A DNA stretch of 64,000 bases from Trichopria drosophilae (taxonomy: Eukaryota > Arthropoda > Insecta > Hymenoptera > Diapriidae), in assembly GCA_030407085.1 (NCBI GenBank), contig CM059582.1, forward strand, positions 161,378,001 to 161,442,000. The letters run 5' to 3'. Shown in pieces: positions 23,174 through 37,400 of this stretch; within the stretch, counting starts at the first letter, position 1; each line of letters begins with the position of its first letter. A model generated the notes under the pieces. The model was not told the origin of the DNA, searched no databases, and saw nothing but the letters and a program-made list of their open reading frames with translations. The position numbers were made by a program, and so were the translations under genes.

Positions 23174-23324
23174 GGCTGGTGAAAATGAAGGGTGCCGGAC
23201 GCTTTAAATTGCCTAAATTCCTTTACTCTTCCGTTACTCTTTTGTAACGCTGAAATGCTATTTTAAGCGTGAATTTAGACAAGAAACGTTTAATACATGC
23301 TTCAATTTTTACCAGGGTAATTAC
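23174..23324. mobile_element. small MITE with CCCTGGTAAAAATGAAG-type ends
   Basis: The left part GGTGAAAATGAAGGGTGCCG is mirrored by the right part GCTTCAATTTTTACCAGGGT. The interior (CGTTACTCTTTTGTAACG) is shared with 605-705. Non-coding. Confidence 0.5.
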
Positions 23325-25557
23325 ACCTTAAATTGGACAAAACTTCGTTTTATGTACATACCCTGGAGTACTCCCTTGAATTTTCAGAGTCACTAGTAAC
23401 TTTTACGACTATCGAGATTTTCAGAAGTTGTAGGTGGCGCATATATCGTTTTAGTCGATGACATCCGGAAAAAAACAGAGCACCTTAACCTTAATGTAAG
23501 CCGCGCTCTTAGACCTTTGATTTAGATGTTTAGTTCAGTTTAGTTGATTCGTTCTTCGTGTAGAAATAAATAGGAATAAATAACGACCAGATTTATTGTG
23601 AATAAAACTGGTTTCACAATTTTTATTTTAGTCGACTTAGTTACCCCTTGAATTCTCGACTTTATTATTAAGGATTGGTTGGTTTCGTGGAGGTAACATT
23701 TTACGAAACAACGTGTAATACAAAAACGCATTTAACGATCCTATGATTAAAAATATGTTTATTTCGACAATGTCCTATTTTCGTTAGAGCATCAGGAACG
23801 AATTCACAGAATATTCCTAACTAATTGTAAATACTCATGTGGTCATTAATGAAGATGTGTGAGTTTATGGGATTAACTATTGCAAACTTTGATAGCAATA
23901 TGTATAGTTAATACATACATATAAATGTAGAAATGCTTAACATCTGCAGGTGCAAACATATTTGTATGACATGAACTTGCTATGGAACGAGTTGGGAATA
24001 TGAGAAGTTTGAGAAAGCACGCAATGTCGAAAGGTTTGTTTTACTTTCTTAAATTTTCGATGTTTTCACACATTTAGTAACATAAAGTAGTACAGAAACC
24101 AATTATTATGTGTTTCTCCATAAGTCCTCTTAATATATATACATATGTGAAACAATTAATAATGTTCCGAGGCAGTGATCTTATGTAGTTATGTTGCATT
24201 TGAATCATTTTGCGACATTCTTCAAACGTTTTGTACATTCAAGACTTCAAGACTTATAAAATATACAAAACGAAGTAGGCATTGATAACATTTTAAGAAA
24301 TTATAATCGAAAACAATAACACTTGAAAAGTATAAAATATAATGCATAAACATGAAAAATAAGTTTATAAATATTAAATACATACTTTATATAAATTGCA
24401 AATCTGCAATTAAATATGCTTTATGAATCAGTAGTTGCATATTAATAGATGGAACGAGTGAATTCTACTCCCTTAAAATCGGTGTAACAGATATCGTTTC
24501 ACTTATGGAAATAAAATAATGCATTTGTAATTGACCTTTCGAAAAATAAGCCAGCAAAAATTAAAGACAATAGTTCTCATGTATGATCATATATTGTAAA
24601 TTATTTAAAAAAATGCAAGTATACTTGGGATGCAGATTCACAGCTAAAATTCACCATTGTATATTTATGTTTATAAATAAAACTTAAATTAATAGAAATG
24701 TTTTCTAATGTTTTGATTTTAGGCTTAATTTATTACCAAATCTGTTTACAACTATTTTGGAATATACATTCTATGTACTTAAATGAATGAATAAAATCAA
24801 CATAACCTAGTTACTGAAAACAGATTGAATCGTACAATTAAATTACATCATCACTATATTTCCTTTCCAATTGTAGACCTAACCTTATTAATTTAATTCG
24901 TTATTGGTATCAATATATCAACCTTTTCAAGAATCTTAAATGTGACTGAGTTGGATTTAAGATCTAATAACATCAGGGCTCCCAGTCAGTCTCTTTTTAG
25001 GAAATTAGTCTCTTTTTTCGACTTTAGTCCCGTTTATTTCCTTTTTTTGTCAAAAGTCCCTTTTACATCCTTCTTTAACCTTTTAAATTTAAATTGTCCT
25101 TCTGCGGCTTTTTACGTCTTGTTTTCTGCGTATGAATAAATGTTTGATTAAGAAAAGTAATTCGTTTTTCAAATCCGAAGTAATATGACAATATTACTTA
25201 CGTTTTAACTTCGGAGAAACTAAAAAATAGTATGAAGCCATTCAAAATTATATCCATATTGTTTTTCATCTATAAATTATTTTATAGTATACATATACAG
25301 TATGTAGTATGCAACAAAAATTATATGATTATTTTTTTTCTCTATTTAATTTAAAAACTTTGTCAAAATGTTTTGGGACACGATTACTTTTATTATGTAA
25401 TAATAAAAAATTGTAAATAAACAAAACAATTTTCCATATTTATGATTTTATAAATATAGGTTCCTTGTATACATAGACCCCTATGAAAAAGTTGCAAAGC
25501 ATCTTAGGGAAATGGAAAAACTAAGTTATTGAAACTTTAAGGAACTATAACAAACAA
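23325..25557. other. intergenic, no gene recognised
   Basis: AT-rich sequence with no coding frame of recognisable type and no clear inverted repeat. Short runs of TCTCTTTTT / AGTCCCTTT at 24985-25080 resemble 26250-26330 and may belong to one old repeat. Confidence 0.3.
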
Positions 25558-26075
25558 TCTTTCCAAAAATACGAAAAAAATGTTTTTTTTTTAAGACGAA
25601 TTTAATGGTAATATAATAACAATTTTATAAAAATGTTTGATAAAAAAGATTTTTTTTTTGTCGAAAAAATAAAATTTTTTAAAATCCATCCATAATTAGT
25701 TAGAAAATATGTTTTTTTATTCACCAAATTTGCTTTGAATGTTTACATTAAAAACGACGAAAAAATTAAAAGAAAGCGGGTGGAAAAATTAAAAAAAAAT
25801 TGAGAGTTCAATTTTTTGGGTAGAGAGGGTTCTATATATATTACGTTTTAGCGTGAAAAAATTTGTTTTTTTCCGAATAAAGGCTATTCAAATTTGTTAA
25901 TCTATTTTAAAAATTAAAAAAAAAAACAATTGGAAAGCAGAAAAACATATTTTCTAAATAATTACGTATGGATTTTAAAAAATTCCATTTTATTTGAAAA
26001 AAAAAATTTTTCTTTTTTGATAAAAAAATTTGTTTTTGATTTTTATTTTATTACCATTGAATTCCTCCTCAAAAA
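25558..26075. repeat. imperfect inverted repeat, arms about 150-180 bp
   Basis: 25600-25740 (AATTTAATGGTAATATAATA, AAATCCATCCATAATTAG, GAAAATATG) pairs inversely with 25930-26075 (CATATTTTC, ATTACGTATGGATTTTA, TATTTTATTACCATTGAATT). Very AT-rich and non-coding; possibly an old MITE. Confidence 0.55.
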
Positions 26076-27433
26076 TCACTAAAGAAATAATTTCTGGGGA
26101 ATTTTTGAACGTTTGTTTGATATAACTGATTTTGTGCCCGGACTCTCCCCTTGTGATGGGACGAAACGAAAACAATTTTATTATAAATTGTAATGTAATA
26201 ATTGTATCAGGCTTACGATTAAAAAGTTGAAATCAAAACTATTTTTAGTCCATTTTTCTAGCTGAAGTCCCTTTTTTAGTTCCTTTCTTTTTAAGTTCAA
26301 ATTCTCTTTTCCTTTTTTTAAAGGGACGAGGCACTCGAAGTCCTGTAACATATAATATGCTTTTAATCTTTGAAAGTCATACTGTTAATAAATGACGATA
26401 ACGATTTCAATATTTCACTTGTTTTTAGATAAAATATTGTGTTTAAGGAAAATGCATAACTTGTATTTCTTCGATATTGTAAAATATGAATTATATTTTA
26501 ATAAATTTAAAAAATATTGCAAATATTTAGTTTAATTTTTACTGTTACATATAATTAAGAATATAATATTAATTTTAAATATAAATGACTTCATCAAATG
26601 AAATTTTAATGTTAATTTACTATAGATTTTATCAGATTTAGTTAAAAATACCACAATTGATTATATTAATTACTGCCAACTCAGATTAGTATTAGTATTA
26701 CTTACTATATTAGTATTATCCCCGTCAGGGACTATCTTTTCTACCAGTTAATTTCATTTATAAAAATTCCATTTTGAGGCATTTAAAACTATTGATTGGT
26801 TTCTCTAGTAGCTAAGGTATTTATCTACATTATTATACTACTAATATTCAAATTTCATTTGTTATAACAATGTTATAAGTAAACAAACACTAAAAAAATT
26901 CTATTTTGTTTTTAAAAAAGCGTTTTCTAGCTTATTTCAGTTTCGATTTTCAAGACAATTTTTAATAAAGTGTTTTTATGGTCGCTGATGACAAATGCGT
27001 GCTCAGATTTCTAAAATTCAATATGTCAGTAGAAGAATTTTAAAAATAACATGTACTTATGCCTAGAAACGTTTGTTCGGAGAATTTCGGGGTCCCGAAA
27101 TATGTTTTGAATTTTGAAAATCTGACGTCATATTCGGAATCAGCGACCCTGAAAACCCCTGAGTAATAAATTTCAACCATTTTCCACGTTAAGAAAGATG
27201 TGTGCTTCACTGGGTTAACAGATGATTGTTCGTTTTAATATTGGATGAGAAATAAAGTCAAACTAAGTAAAAGATTCTATAACTTCATATTGAATCAAAC
27301 AGAATTGTTAGGTAGATAGGAAGTAGAAAATTGGTTTTTATTTACATTTTACATTAAATTATTACATTGAATTTTCATTTTTTATTATTGAAATTGATAT
27401 CATACTGGTAAATGTTTTGGTTTACTTAAGTTA
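26076..27433. other. intergenic with dispersed GTCGCTGAT motif copies
   Basis: Two facing copies of the dispersed motif occur near 26980 (TGGTCGCTGATGACAAATGC) and 27135 (GGAATCAGCGACCCTGAAAA), enclosing about 160 bp, which suggests another small inverted-repeat element. No gene seen. Confidence 0.4.
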
Positions 27434-27683
27434 CAGTAGGACTTCTCTTATTCTAATTAGTAAAATTTTTCAAGATGGTGTCGACCTCTGTTATTCTAAT
27501 TTTCCCCTTACCCCCACTTACTTTGCTTGCGAGCTTGTGATTCGTGGACAATATTTTTCGTTGACTTTTCGTGTGATAGTGGGAGAAAACTTGTGGGGGA
27601 ACGATTAGAATAAGAGAGGCTGAACAATTAGAATAAGAAAGGCAATTAGAATAAGAGAGGTTCGAATAAGAGAGGTCCTACTG
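27434..27683. mobile_element. MITE family A, copy 2
   Basis: Ends CAGTAGGACTTCTCTTATTC and its complement, with TA on both sides (27432-27433, 27684-27685). The right arm has extra tandem ATTAGAATAAGAGAGG-like blocks compared with the copy at 5640-5842. Confidence 0.85.
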
Positions 27684-27848
27684 TACAGTATTATTGTAAC
27701 CTTTTTTTATGTGGATTTTATTACTGGAATTTATATTCGTATCATATAATTCCTATTATATAGTAATGTAAAAATTGCTGTATTACTTTACCGAAAACTG
27801 CTTAAAACGGCATCAATTAGTTCCCAAATATTAACGTACCAACAGTAT

Positions 27849-28217
27849 CCCTGCAAAAAATTTTAGGTAGGATTCTCATGAGAATTTGAAACAAATAGCT
27901 TGTAAATTTCATATAAATGTTGTATAGTACTCGACTATATTACGGAAACACTATTTGACAATATTTCCAATTTGTATGAAAATTGATCTGATTGTGATGA
28001 GATTTTTGTGTAATTTCCATAAAATTTCAACTCAAAACATTCATGATTATATGCTCACAAAACTATCTATTAAATTATTTTCTTTCATGTAATAAAACTT
28101 TACATATTCCGTACGATACTTGTATGACGAATAGATGTATATAATGCATATTTACGACAACTATAAGGCAATTGTTTCAATTTCTCATGAGAATCCTGCA
28201 TAAAATTTTTCACGGGG
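27849..28217. mobile_element. MITE family C, copy 2
   Basis: Better preserved than the copy at 13642: left CCCTGCAAAAAATTTTAGGT and right complement CCCCGTGAAAAATTTTATGC, then TTCTCATGAGAA in both arms. Flanks read AT on both sides. 369 bp, non-coding. Confidence 0.85.
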
Positions 28218-28387
28218 ATCTTATAAGTTTTTTCCCATTATGCGGATACAGGACTGAAATTTATGTTTTCGTGTCACGAATTGTCTTCAAGTTTTTCTAC
28301 GTAATTTACTTCTCTTGCGACTTGTTATATTTTGTACATTTTTATATATTTTTTTTTTGCGTAATCTGAGCATTTATGAAACATATA

Positions 28388-29441
28388 GATTCAGAAAACA
28401 TATAGAGCACCATACAAATTGTATTTACTAAGAAAAAAAGTATCTAAATATCTGAATATTGTCATAAAATTGTTGAGGGATACAATTTTATTAAAAACTT
28501 CCTTCAAAACTTAAAAAAGTAAGTAATATTCTGAAACCTATGTAAAAAGACATTGTCCTAAATTTAACTTTGTAAGGTTTTTGTACCATTGTACAGTTTT
28601 TCCACCATACAAAGTTAAATTTAGGACTAGGTCTTTTACAAGGGAGTCATAATATTTTTTACTGTTTTAAGTTTAGAGGTAGGGGGAGGGATGTAGAGTG
28701 AAAGTCCAAATTCTTTCCTTATTTTACCAGATGGTGGTTAGTGGCTCACCAGAACACTTCTCTTTACAAACAACTATATTTTAGGAAATTCAAGATCATA
28801 TCCTCCCAGGTAAATAATTTGTTTTAATTTACCATTAAATATCCTATGCATTCATCTGCTAAATTCATAGGTTCCTTCTCTTATCAAGTCGTTTATTTAA
28901 TAGTTTGCCATTAGATCTTAGATCTTCTTCAAGACAATATTATTCATTTGTTTCAAAATTGATAAGATACTTCTTGAATTTGCAGAATCAGTAAGGTAGT
29001 TCAAGATTTTTCTTTTTATGTTGGCATTTGCAGCCATTTGACTTTACATTGTATGTTTTATTTTTTATTTTTTCTTATACATTGTGATAATAATTATGTA
29101 AAGTGTCTCTTTATTGTGTAAGATTCATTTTTGTTTCTGAAACTTGATATTCTACTGTGTGCTATTATTGTAATCATCATTATGGAACATTTCTGCGAAT
29201 GTGTTACTGCGTTTTAAAATTATGTATGTGTCTTTAATGTGTACTGTGGGTTAGTCTGTAAAGCAGTTTGGGCTGAGCCTCGCCCTTTCTTACGTCGTTC
29301 AATAGACATTATTATTATTAAGTTTTGAATAAAATTGTATGCCCTCAACATTTTGTAACTATAACATAAATATTCAGGTATTTAGCTACTTTTTTTCTTA
29401 ATAAATACAATTTGTATGGTGCTCTACATGTTTTGTGAATC
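28388..29441. mobile_element. inverted-repeat element with about 115-bp arms enclosing a LINE-like tail
   Basis: Left arm 28388-28503 (GATTCAGAAAACATATAGAG, CACCATACAAATTGTATTTA) is mirrored at about 29328-29441. A separate hairpin lies at 28553-28635 (TCCTAAATTTAACTTTG and inverse). The interior has no transposase. Confidence 0.7.
29230..29322 (+). mobile_element. probable 3' end of a non-LTR element with ATT tail
   Basis: GGGCTGAGCCTCGCCCTTTC, then CGTTCAATAGACATTATTATTATTA: a short G+C-richer 3' segment ending in an (ATT)n tail is typical of several insect LINE families. The 5' limit is not visible. Confidence 0.5.
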
Positions 29442-29608
29442 ATGTTCTATAGTATTTTTTCGGCAGGGTACTCCGCCCTCGCAAATTTATGAATACAATT
29501 CATATAAGGGAATAAATTATCGATCTAATTTATATTAATATCGTATCGTATTTGTAATTTTCAAAATAAAAAATACTCAACAATGCAATATAAATAGTGT
29601 TAAATAAT

Positions 29609-29811
29609 ATGACGCTGAAGCTAGCAGCAGATTCGCAGCAGCGGATTCGAAAAAACTATGGTTTTCAGCCATTAAAATTGCCAAAAACAGTTTATTTGTA
29701 TAAAATTTGTCTAAAAATGTTTAAATGCAAGTAGTTTTTAATAAGAAATTATTCAATTCCACAGTTTTCTTGAATCCACTGCTGCGAATCTGCTGCTAGC
29801 TTCAGCGTCAT
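29609..29811. mobile_element. 203-bp MITE with 9-bp target duplication
   Basis: Ends ATGACGCTGAAGCTAGCAGC and the exact inverse, extending through AGATTCGCAGCAG. TTAAATAAT is duplicated at 29600-29608 and 29812-29820. A 9-bp duplication fits the Mutator-like superfamily, though the family assignment is inference. Confidence 0.85.
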
Positions 29812-29820
29812 TTAAATAAT

Positions 29821-31420
29821 TCTAATTTAATTATCTAAAGCTTTACTTACTACTATTGTTATTGTTATAAAACATGTTATACTGATTTAATAGAACAGTT
29901 CAAGGTTTCAAAGATTTTAACCATTTTTAAGTTAGATTTCTAAGTCGTTTTGCTGTAAAAAATATGCTAGCAATTTGGAAAAAGTGAAATTGTGATGTAA
30001 AACGTTAATTTTTCTTCTCTCATCAAATTTATTGTAGTTTTAGAGACATTAAGAATAGTAAATAATTTATGGTATATATTTTTTTTCTGTTTTTTCATAG
30101 TCGTAGAAAGATATTACAATAAAAATTGACTACATAAAATTTATTAGTCAGAAAATTTCATTTATAACTTAATATTTTTCAAATTAAGGGATGTTAACAA
30201 GTAACGGGTTACATTATCAAGAGAAAGGTTCTCTTCATCTTGACTGACAGAATTTTATATATTCTGAGGCATGATTGATACTACATGGAAACTAATTATT
30301 GAAACGAGAAATATTGCTCTCGAAGACAAATCAATGCTTGTAAGTTTTGTAAATATTGTTTAATGAATAATTAAATATTGAAACATATTTATCGTTTTTA
30401 TATAATTTAAAAATTCCATTCATATCTTGTCTTTTGATGTCATTGACGAGATTGCAAAATTAATTGCGTAGGGTAAAGGATTTATTACTCGCTAATTCTA
30501 AATGGATCCTTTTACCACCTCTGCAATAATTATAATGTCTATTAATTAAAGACTGGGTACTGAGCAGTTTTATCAGAAATTCGTCATTACAATATGAAGT
30601 GATCACTTGATATACTCCAGAATTTAAAAACGACATTCTGCGCTAATTTATTAACTACGTTATCTCGATGATAATCTTGCTTTGTATTTATGAAGTGATC
30701 AATATATATACACTTCTCTGTACACTTGGGTCTTCCTCGAGTCAAAATAAATTGAATTGTTTATTTAGTTAATTAAATATACTTCATAAGTCATTATGAA
30801 ACAGTCAACCACAGGATAATATCAACTCAATTTTTCATTTATACATAAAAATAAATACTGAAACTCGAGTGTAATTTAGTTTTTCGCTACTGCATATGTT
30901 CTAAATTTATCTATTTGGTTGTAATATTTTGTGTGCACCATCCTTTATATAAAGTAAATTTGTTTTATTGACATAAATATTATATTAAATCATCAAACAA
31001 TGTCTTGGGTGTGAAAAACATATTCAGAGATGAATTTTACGCAGCTTTATCAGCCTCACTATTCATGCAAAACTAATATGTTATAATTATAAGAATATTA
31101 TATATAAATTGTATATTAGTAACTTGTTTAGTTTGAGACCGCTAATAATCAAATTTATATTCCGATAAGTTGGTATTTGAGAAAATATGCATGTTTCGTT
31201 CTGTAGGATTCCATTTAATTAAATTACGTTCAAATCATCTGTTAAAGTTTTTCAATATAGTATAAATAGTAACTAGAATACTGTACTATAATAATTAATA
31301 TGTTACACTTGTAACAATAGGTTCGAGGTAAATCGGAGGAATACATTCCTACCTATAATAATACCTGGATAGAATCCTATATATAAGTAAGCTTACAAGC
31401 TTACTATATAGTACATCACG
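29821..31420. other. upstream region of Cdk9
   Basis: AT-rich, no coding frame recognised. The Cdk9 promoter and 5' UTR should lie here, but no core-promoter motif can be assigned with confidence. A short palindrome GTAAGCTTACAAGCTTAC (31386-31403) lies 18 bases before the ATG. Confidence 0.4.
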
Positions 31421-34400
31421 ATGATGAACGCAAAAGAAAAAGAAAAATATATCCAGGACTTTGATTTTCCATTCTGCGACGAATCTTCCAAATATGAAAA
31501 AGTTGCAAAAATCGGACAAGGAACCTTTGGGTACGTTAATGTTTACAATATTTCATAAACGATTTTGTAGTTATTCTGGTAACAAGTCTGAATATACAAA
31601 TAAAATAATTTTTAGCGAGGTGTTCAAAGCCAGGGACAAGAAAATTAATACAAAATTTGTAGCTATGAAAAAAGTATTAATGGATAACGAAAGGGAAGGG
31701 GTAAGTATCTCCTAATTTCACATCACTAATATACACGTATGAGTGGTATTACATAATTAATTTCTTTATGTAGTTTCCCATAACTGCGCTAAGGGAAATT
31801 CGAATATTACAACTCTTAAAACATGAAAATGTAGTAAACCTTATAGAAATATGCAGGACGAAAGGTAAGCCAATTTCTTTCTTACATTTATAATAGATAT
31901 TAATAATGTCTTAATGCAGTAAATATCATTATTATAAAAGGCTTATTTAATAACTCAGTAGTACTTGGTTACCTCCAAATATAAGTATAACAAGAGATTT
32001 TGTTTGTCAAGCATATTCTGTAAAACCATCATCTAGATGGTGTCCTAGACATTATTTATCTCTGAGATTCATATATTGGAGACATACTATCATCCAAAAT
32101 TGTTTATCATTTCTGAAAATTACTACTTTTTCAAATCCATTTGAACAAATATTTTAAGATACTTTAACCCATTAACGCCCAAAGGAAACTTTTTCTTGCT
32201 TCTATTTCAATTGAGTATTTTGTATCAAAATCGAAGTTAAAAAAAATTGGGAGGTACATAATCATACTGTTTTCGAGTTCGCTCTTCAAAATTCCGAGTT
32301 CAAAATTGAGTTTTAGTCATTAGGAATTCAAATATGGCTCCGAATTTGAAAAAAAATGTCCAAAAAATTGGGAAAAATTTATTCTTACCAATTTTTCTCG
32401 AGCCCTTAGAATATTGGGATTCTATTAAAACTCTGAACAAGGGTAAATAAAATACTTCAATTTTAAGAAAAAATTTTACTTTTATACCTTACATCATTCT
32501 AACGACCTCAAAATGGCCGGAACAATGAAAATTTCTGTGAAACTACGATCTTTTTTAAAAAAATGGTAATAATGAAAAGTTCTCAGAATTCATCGAGAAA
32601 TTTCACGGAATTTTTTAGAATTTGGGCTTTAATGAGATAAAGTATTCTGTTAAACTTTATTGTGAGCTTCAGGGTTGATTGACCCAATTGTGATTCATGC
32701 TCATTATAGAGAAAACAGACAAAATTTATAAGTAATTTAAAAATTACTTTTATTTAAATATTATTTTTGGGAAACTACAAACATAACATTCTAATTTTTG
32801 TTGTAATAAACTAATTATTTATTGTTTAAATTTTGGTTTAAATGTTATAATATTTTATAAACACATAAAACTTTGGAACATTTTTTGTAATTGTTAGTGA
32901 AAAATTGTGGCGATTAAAAGTTTTGTAAAACTGAGGAAAATCATTTTTAAATTTGGGATAAATGGCGGACCAAAAATGGCGGCAAAAATTTGTTTAATTT
33001 GCGCAGATTTTTATGAAGCTTGGGAAAGTCGTTTCTTTTATCGTATCCTTTTATTTTGGCGCAAAAATTTAAAAAATCATGTCCGCCATATTTGTGTCAT
33101 CATTTTGTCTTTTTCAATTTTGATGACCGATTTTAATTCAGAGATCACTTATTTGTAAGGTTTCATAAAAACACCGTGGACTAGATTCTATTGTACTTTT
33201 TTGGATGGATACAGTAAAATTCTTTTCAAACTGTGAAGGGATTAATAGAAATATTTTATGTACAAAATAATAATAATAATAATAATATATTGAAAAATGC
33301 CGTGATTATTTCGACTATTTTAATCAATGATTTGATACTGCCTTTCTTAATTTTTAATCGTTCATTAAACAAAAATAATAAAATAAACACATATTTTCGA
33401 GATATTCGGGAAACCACCGCAATAAACTCGTTGGATCATAATTTAGAGGTTATGCCATGAATTATTATCTCAGCAATTTGCCGGGTATTGACCTTTAAAA
33501 ATTCCAAAATGACGTGGCTAAAGCTTAAAAATATATAATAGAAAGTTCCAATCACACGCAGAGTCTATATATAGACTTCCGGTCGGTCTACAGGTTAGAA
33601 ATATATTTTGACATTTTTCCTATGAATTGAAAATTTAGGTCAACGCTTGATGTCGATTATGACGTGGCTGAATAGAAGCTTTCCTTCATTTTAACTGTTT
33701 TCCCCTCCCGTTTTCTACACTGATAAATGTATTTCTTTACCGTTAGTAAATATATTCATTTGAGTATGCACAGGAAATATTTGTTAATATGATTTTTTCT
33801 CGTACATTTGTAAATTTCTGATATGAGGAGAGAATAGATGGACTGAAAGGAAATGCATTCATTTTCATCAAAATTTGTTCGTCATAAGGCCGTAATATAT
33901 GGTTTATATTACAAACTAAAAGCATATTTTTCTTTCACATAACAAATTCGTTGTAATTAAGAAATAATTGCTTAGCATGTTAACAAACGTATTTTTGGCT
34001 ATTAAGAAATATTTTTTGTAGTGAAAGTAATGAATTGTTTAATATTAATAAACCGTAATTTCGATTAAAGAAGGCTTCCTTACAGGGTCTTAATAAACGG
34101 CTTATTAATAGTTAACAAATATTTATTTCGTCAAATACCACAATTTAATTTGTTAACTGTTAAGAAGCCTTCTTTGAATCAAACAAATACTTTTATCAGT
34201 GTAACGACGCGACATGCGTGTACAGACAGAAAAAATGTAGTTAAACGAACCATTTTACGAAAGTAAAATACAGGATTACAAAAAATAGCCGAATGAACTA
34301 TTTGGTTCTAGGACATATGTTGCCCAGAAATTCGTTCCCGGAAAATTGTTCCCGGAAAATCGTTCCCTTGGAAATTCGTTCCCCTGGAAAATCGTTCACG

Positions 34401-37400
34401 CGGAAAATCGTAATTCCAGGCTATTTTTATCTAGATACTACAAAATGCAATTTATCAGACCCTTCAGGGGAACGGTTTTCCAGGGAACAATTTTTCAGGG
34501 GAACGATTTTCCAGGGAACGAATTTCCGGGAACATATATCCGGTCACCGAACTATTTCTGTAGTAAGCAAGACAATAATATTGTTCCGTTTACTATGTTC
34601 CTATCGTTAAATACGCAGTATTATATACGAGTACATAACCTCAAATCTGCCGCAAGTTTTACAGTTAAATAGTCTATTTAAATATTCGCGAATTGTAAAG
34701 TAGATGTAATGAAATTTATTCAATGAAAATACCCTCTTATCATAGTAAAAATAATTATAGAATAGTATAATACATGTACATTCTTAATTTTACTATTATT
34801 ATAATGCTACGACCATTTCTACCTATTTTTCATCAGCTACAAAATTGTTATCTGTAAAAACGAAATACAGTGATTCTAAAAATGGAAATAGTACACAATT
34901 TTTACTGATAATTAAATGAGATAATGGCGCGATACATTTTAAGTAGAATAAACTAGACTATTTGATACTCATTTTTTGTAGTATAATATATTATCTGATG
35001 ATAAGAGATTATTTGAGTAGTGTTTCTTTAAACAAGCCTATCGAAGTGAAATTTAATAGACCATATGGGAAAGATTCCTAGAATTTTATACCACGAGTAA
35101 CTGTTGTAATACCGGCAGTTACAACACCAACACCAGTTAATTACCGACTTGATTTTATGAGCGATTTAGTTAAATATGCTTTTATTTATTATTAACTTTA
35201 CATTAATATATAGAGAGTAGTAAAATATCCCCCTTTTAACTACCACCCATTGAATATTCAAATTTTAGGTGTTCTCAAATATATAAATATGTTTAATTTT
35301 GAAGATAAATATTGAACTATTTGTGGAAATTTTTTAAAAACAAAATTATCATTGTATATCATTTATCTTAATTCAACCGAAAAAACTCAGTGATATGTAC
35401 ACTAGAGTGGTTAAAAAAAAGATTTTTACTTTCGAGTGGATAAAAAAAATCATACGCATTTGTTCGTTTTTTTTAACGACATTAACCAGGCCCGCAAGTC
35501 GCTTAAAGAATTTTTAATGAAAAAGTGGATGGTTTCCGTTTTTTTTCCTGCATCAAAATTCTTACTTAAAATTCAACCAAACTTCCTTTTGTGATACTTT
35601 ATCCGTACATTAAAGAGTCTATTTTAAATTGCAAGAAAAAATTACGTAGGATTTTTGAATAAACAAAGAGCATTCCATATCAAAATGTAATACTTCGCGG
35701 TCGAGGTTCATCAATTTGTCTGGAATTTTACTGGTGATTTCAACATCGAAAAATATGTGTCTAGGTAAAATTTCAAGTCCTTATCTCTTATAGAAGTATC
35801 ACAATCTTCAATTTAGTAAAATTTCATATTTTTTCAAATTAAATTTTAAAAACCCATTTTTGGTCTAAAAACCGTGATTTTAATAAAAAAATTATTTAAA
35901 TAGTGAGGTAATTCACTCCCATTTTACTTTAACGAGTGAACAATAGATCGAAAAAATGAATTTTTCTTTAAAAATTCAGAATTTAAAAATACCTATTTCG
36001 ATTTGGCTCAAATTTTCAGAAAATATAGTTAAAAGCACATACTTTGAAATGATTGCATGAGTGATCTGGGATTTTTTTTAGTTTTTTTGCGTTATTTTTT
36101 AAAAATAGCGTGAAAATTCATTTTTTTTCAACGATTTGTTGCAGTATTCGCGCATATTTGCACATGCGCAGCTTTGGAGAAGACATCTGAACCCAAATTT
36201 GGATTTCTTGGAAAATTTCCAATCAATTATGCACACTGACACTTTATTTTTATTTATTTTCTTGGTAATTGATTGGAAATTTATCAATGGTTTTAAGTAT
36301 ATGACAATTTTCTATATTTTTTTTTTAATTGAACTTTTTTACAGCCGAAATATTAATCGTGCACAAAGTGCAATCAAAACCTTAGAATTTACAAAATAGA
36401 AAGTCTTCTAAAAAAGTGTTAGCGCTTTCTTGATGATCCGATTGTTTTAAAAGTTCTATTTCCAAAAATACTTTGTTGTTTGAATAACTCTTAAAGTAAG
36501 AAAACGAAAATATTTTGTATTTTTTTGAACCACGTACACCGGCAGCAATTAGTACATTTACCCTAAACAAATGGTGACTGAAACTGAATAATTTTAAATA
36601 TACAGTACAGGCCAAGACCTTTAAAATGGATTTTGTAAAAAGTTGCTACGATTTTTCGTTTCAGAGTTATGATTTTTTGAAAATTTTAAATTTTACTTGT
36701 TTTGTCGTAATTCTTCGAAAAAAGGCCAAAAGTTCGTGAAAATGAAATCTTTTCAATTTTCTGGAATCTCAATGCTACGTTTTTTCTCAATATAATGCAA
36801 AATACTAAAATTTATAAAAAAAATACACTTTTTTAGTGTTAACTGCAAGTCCAAAGTCCAAAATATAACAAAATTAAATCATGTAAATAATTGAAATGAA
36901 CATTAATCTGTCATATATTGCAGAAAATAACATTTATTTGGATTTAATTAATATTCAATACATATTTTTTTTTGAAATTCATTCATAACTAAGAAATCAA
37001 ACAACCAATTTGAATAACAAAATTAATGTCATAAACACTTTATAATTAAATATTACATCTTTTATGCGCCCAAATGACCCTCTTCACTTTTCACTACTGC
37101 TTTGTAGATTTTTGGCCATTCTGTCGACAAAAACGCAATAAAAGTCTACGAAACTTGCAAAACATACGACAAAATTAGCATAACAAAACTATTAGTTATA
37201 AACATTAAATAACTAAATTTTAAACTTTTGATTCGTTAAAGTGATCTCTGTTTGCTTTCAACACTGCTTTGCAGATGTCTGGCATTCTGTTGATGAGTTT
37301 TTCTAGGGTCTCCTGTGATATTTCTCGCCACTCAGCTTGTAGACTTTCATGAAGCTTATTAATATTTGTCCGTGAATGTTGTTGAACTTTGCGATCTAAC

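Noticed and set aside
34293..34672. Two overlapping 105-108-residue frames
   Set aside because: They fall in the GTTCCC/GGAAAA array and its flanks; repeats lack stops by chance.
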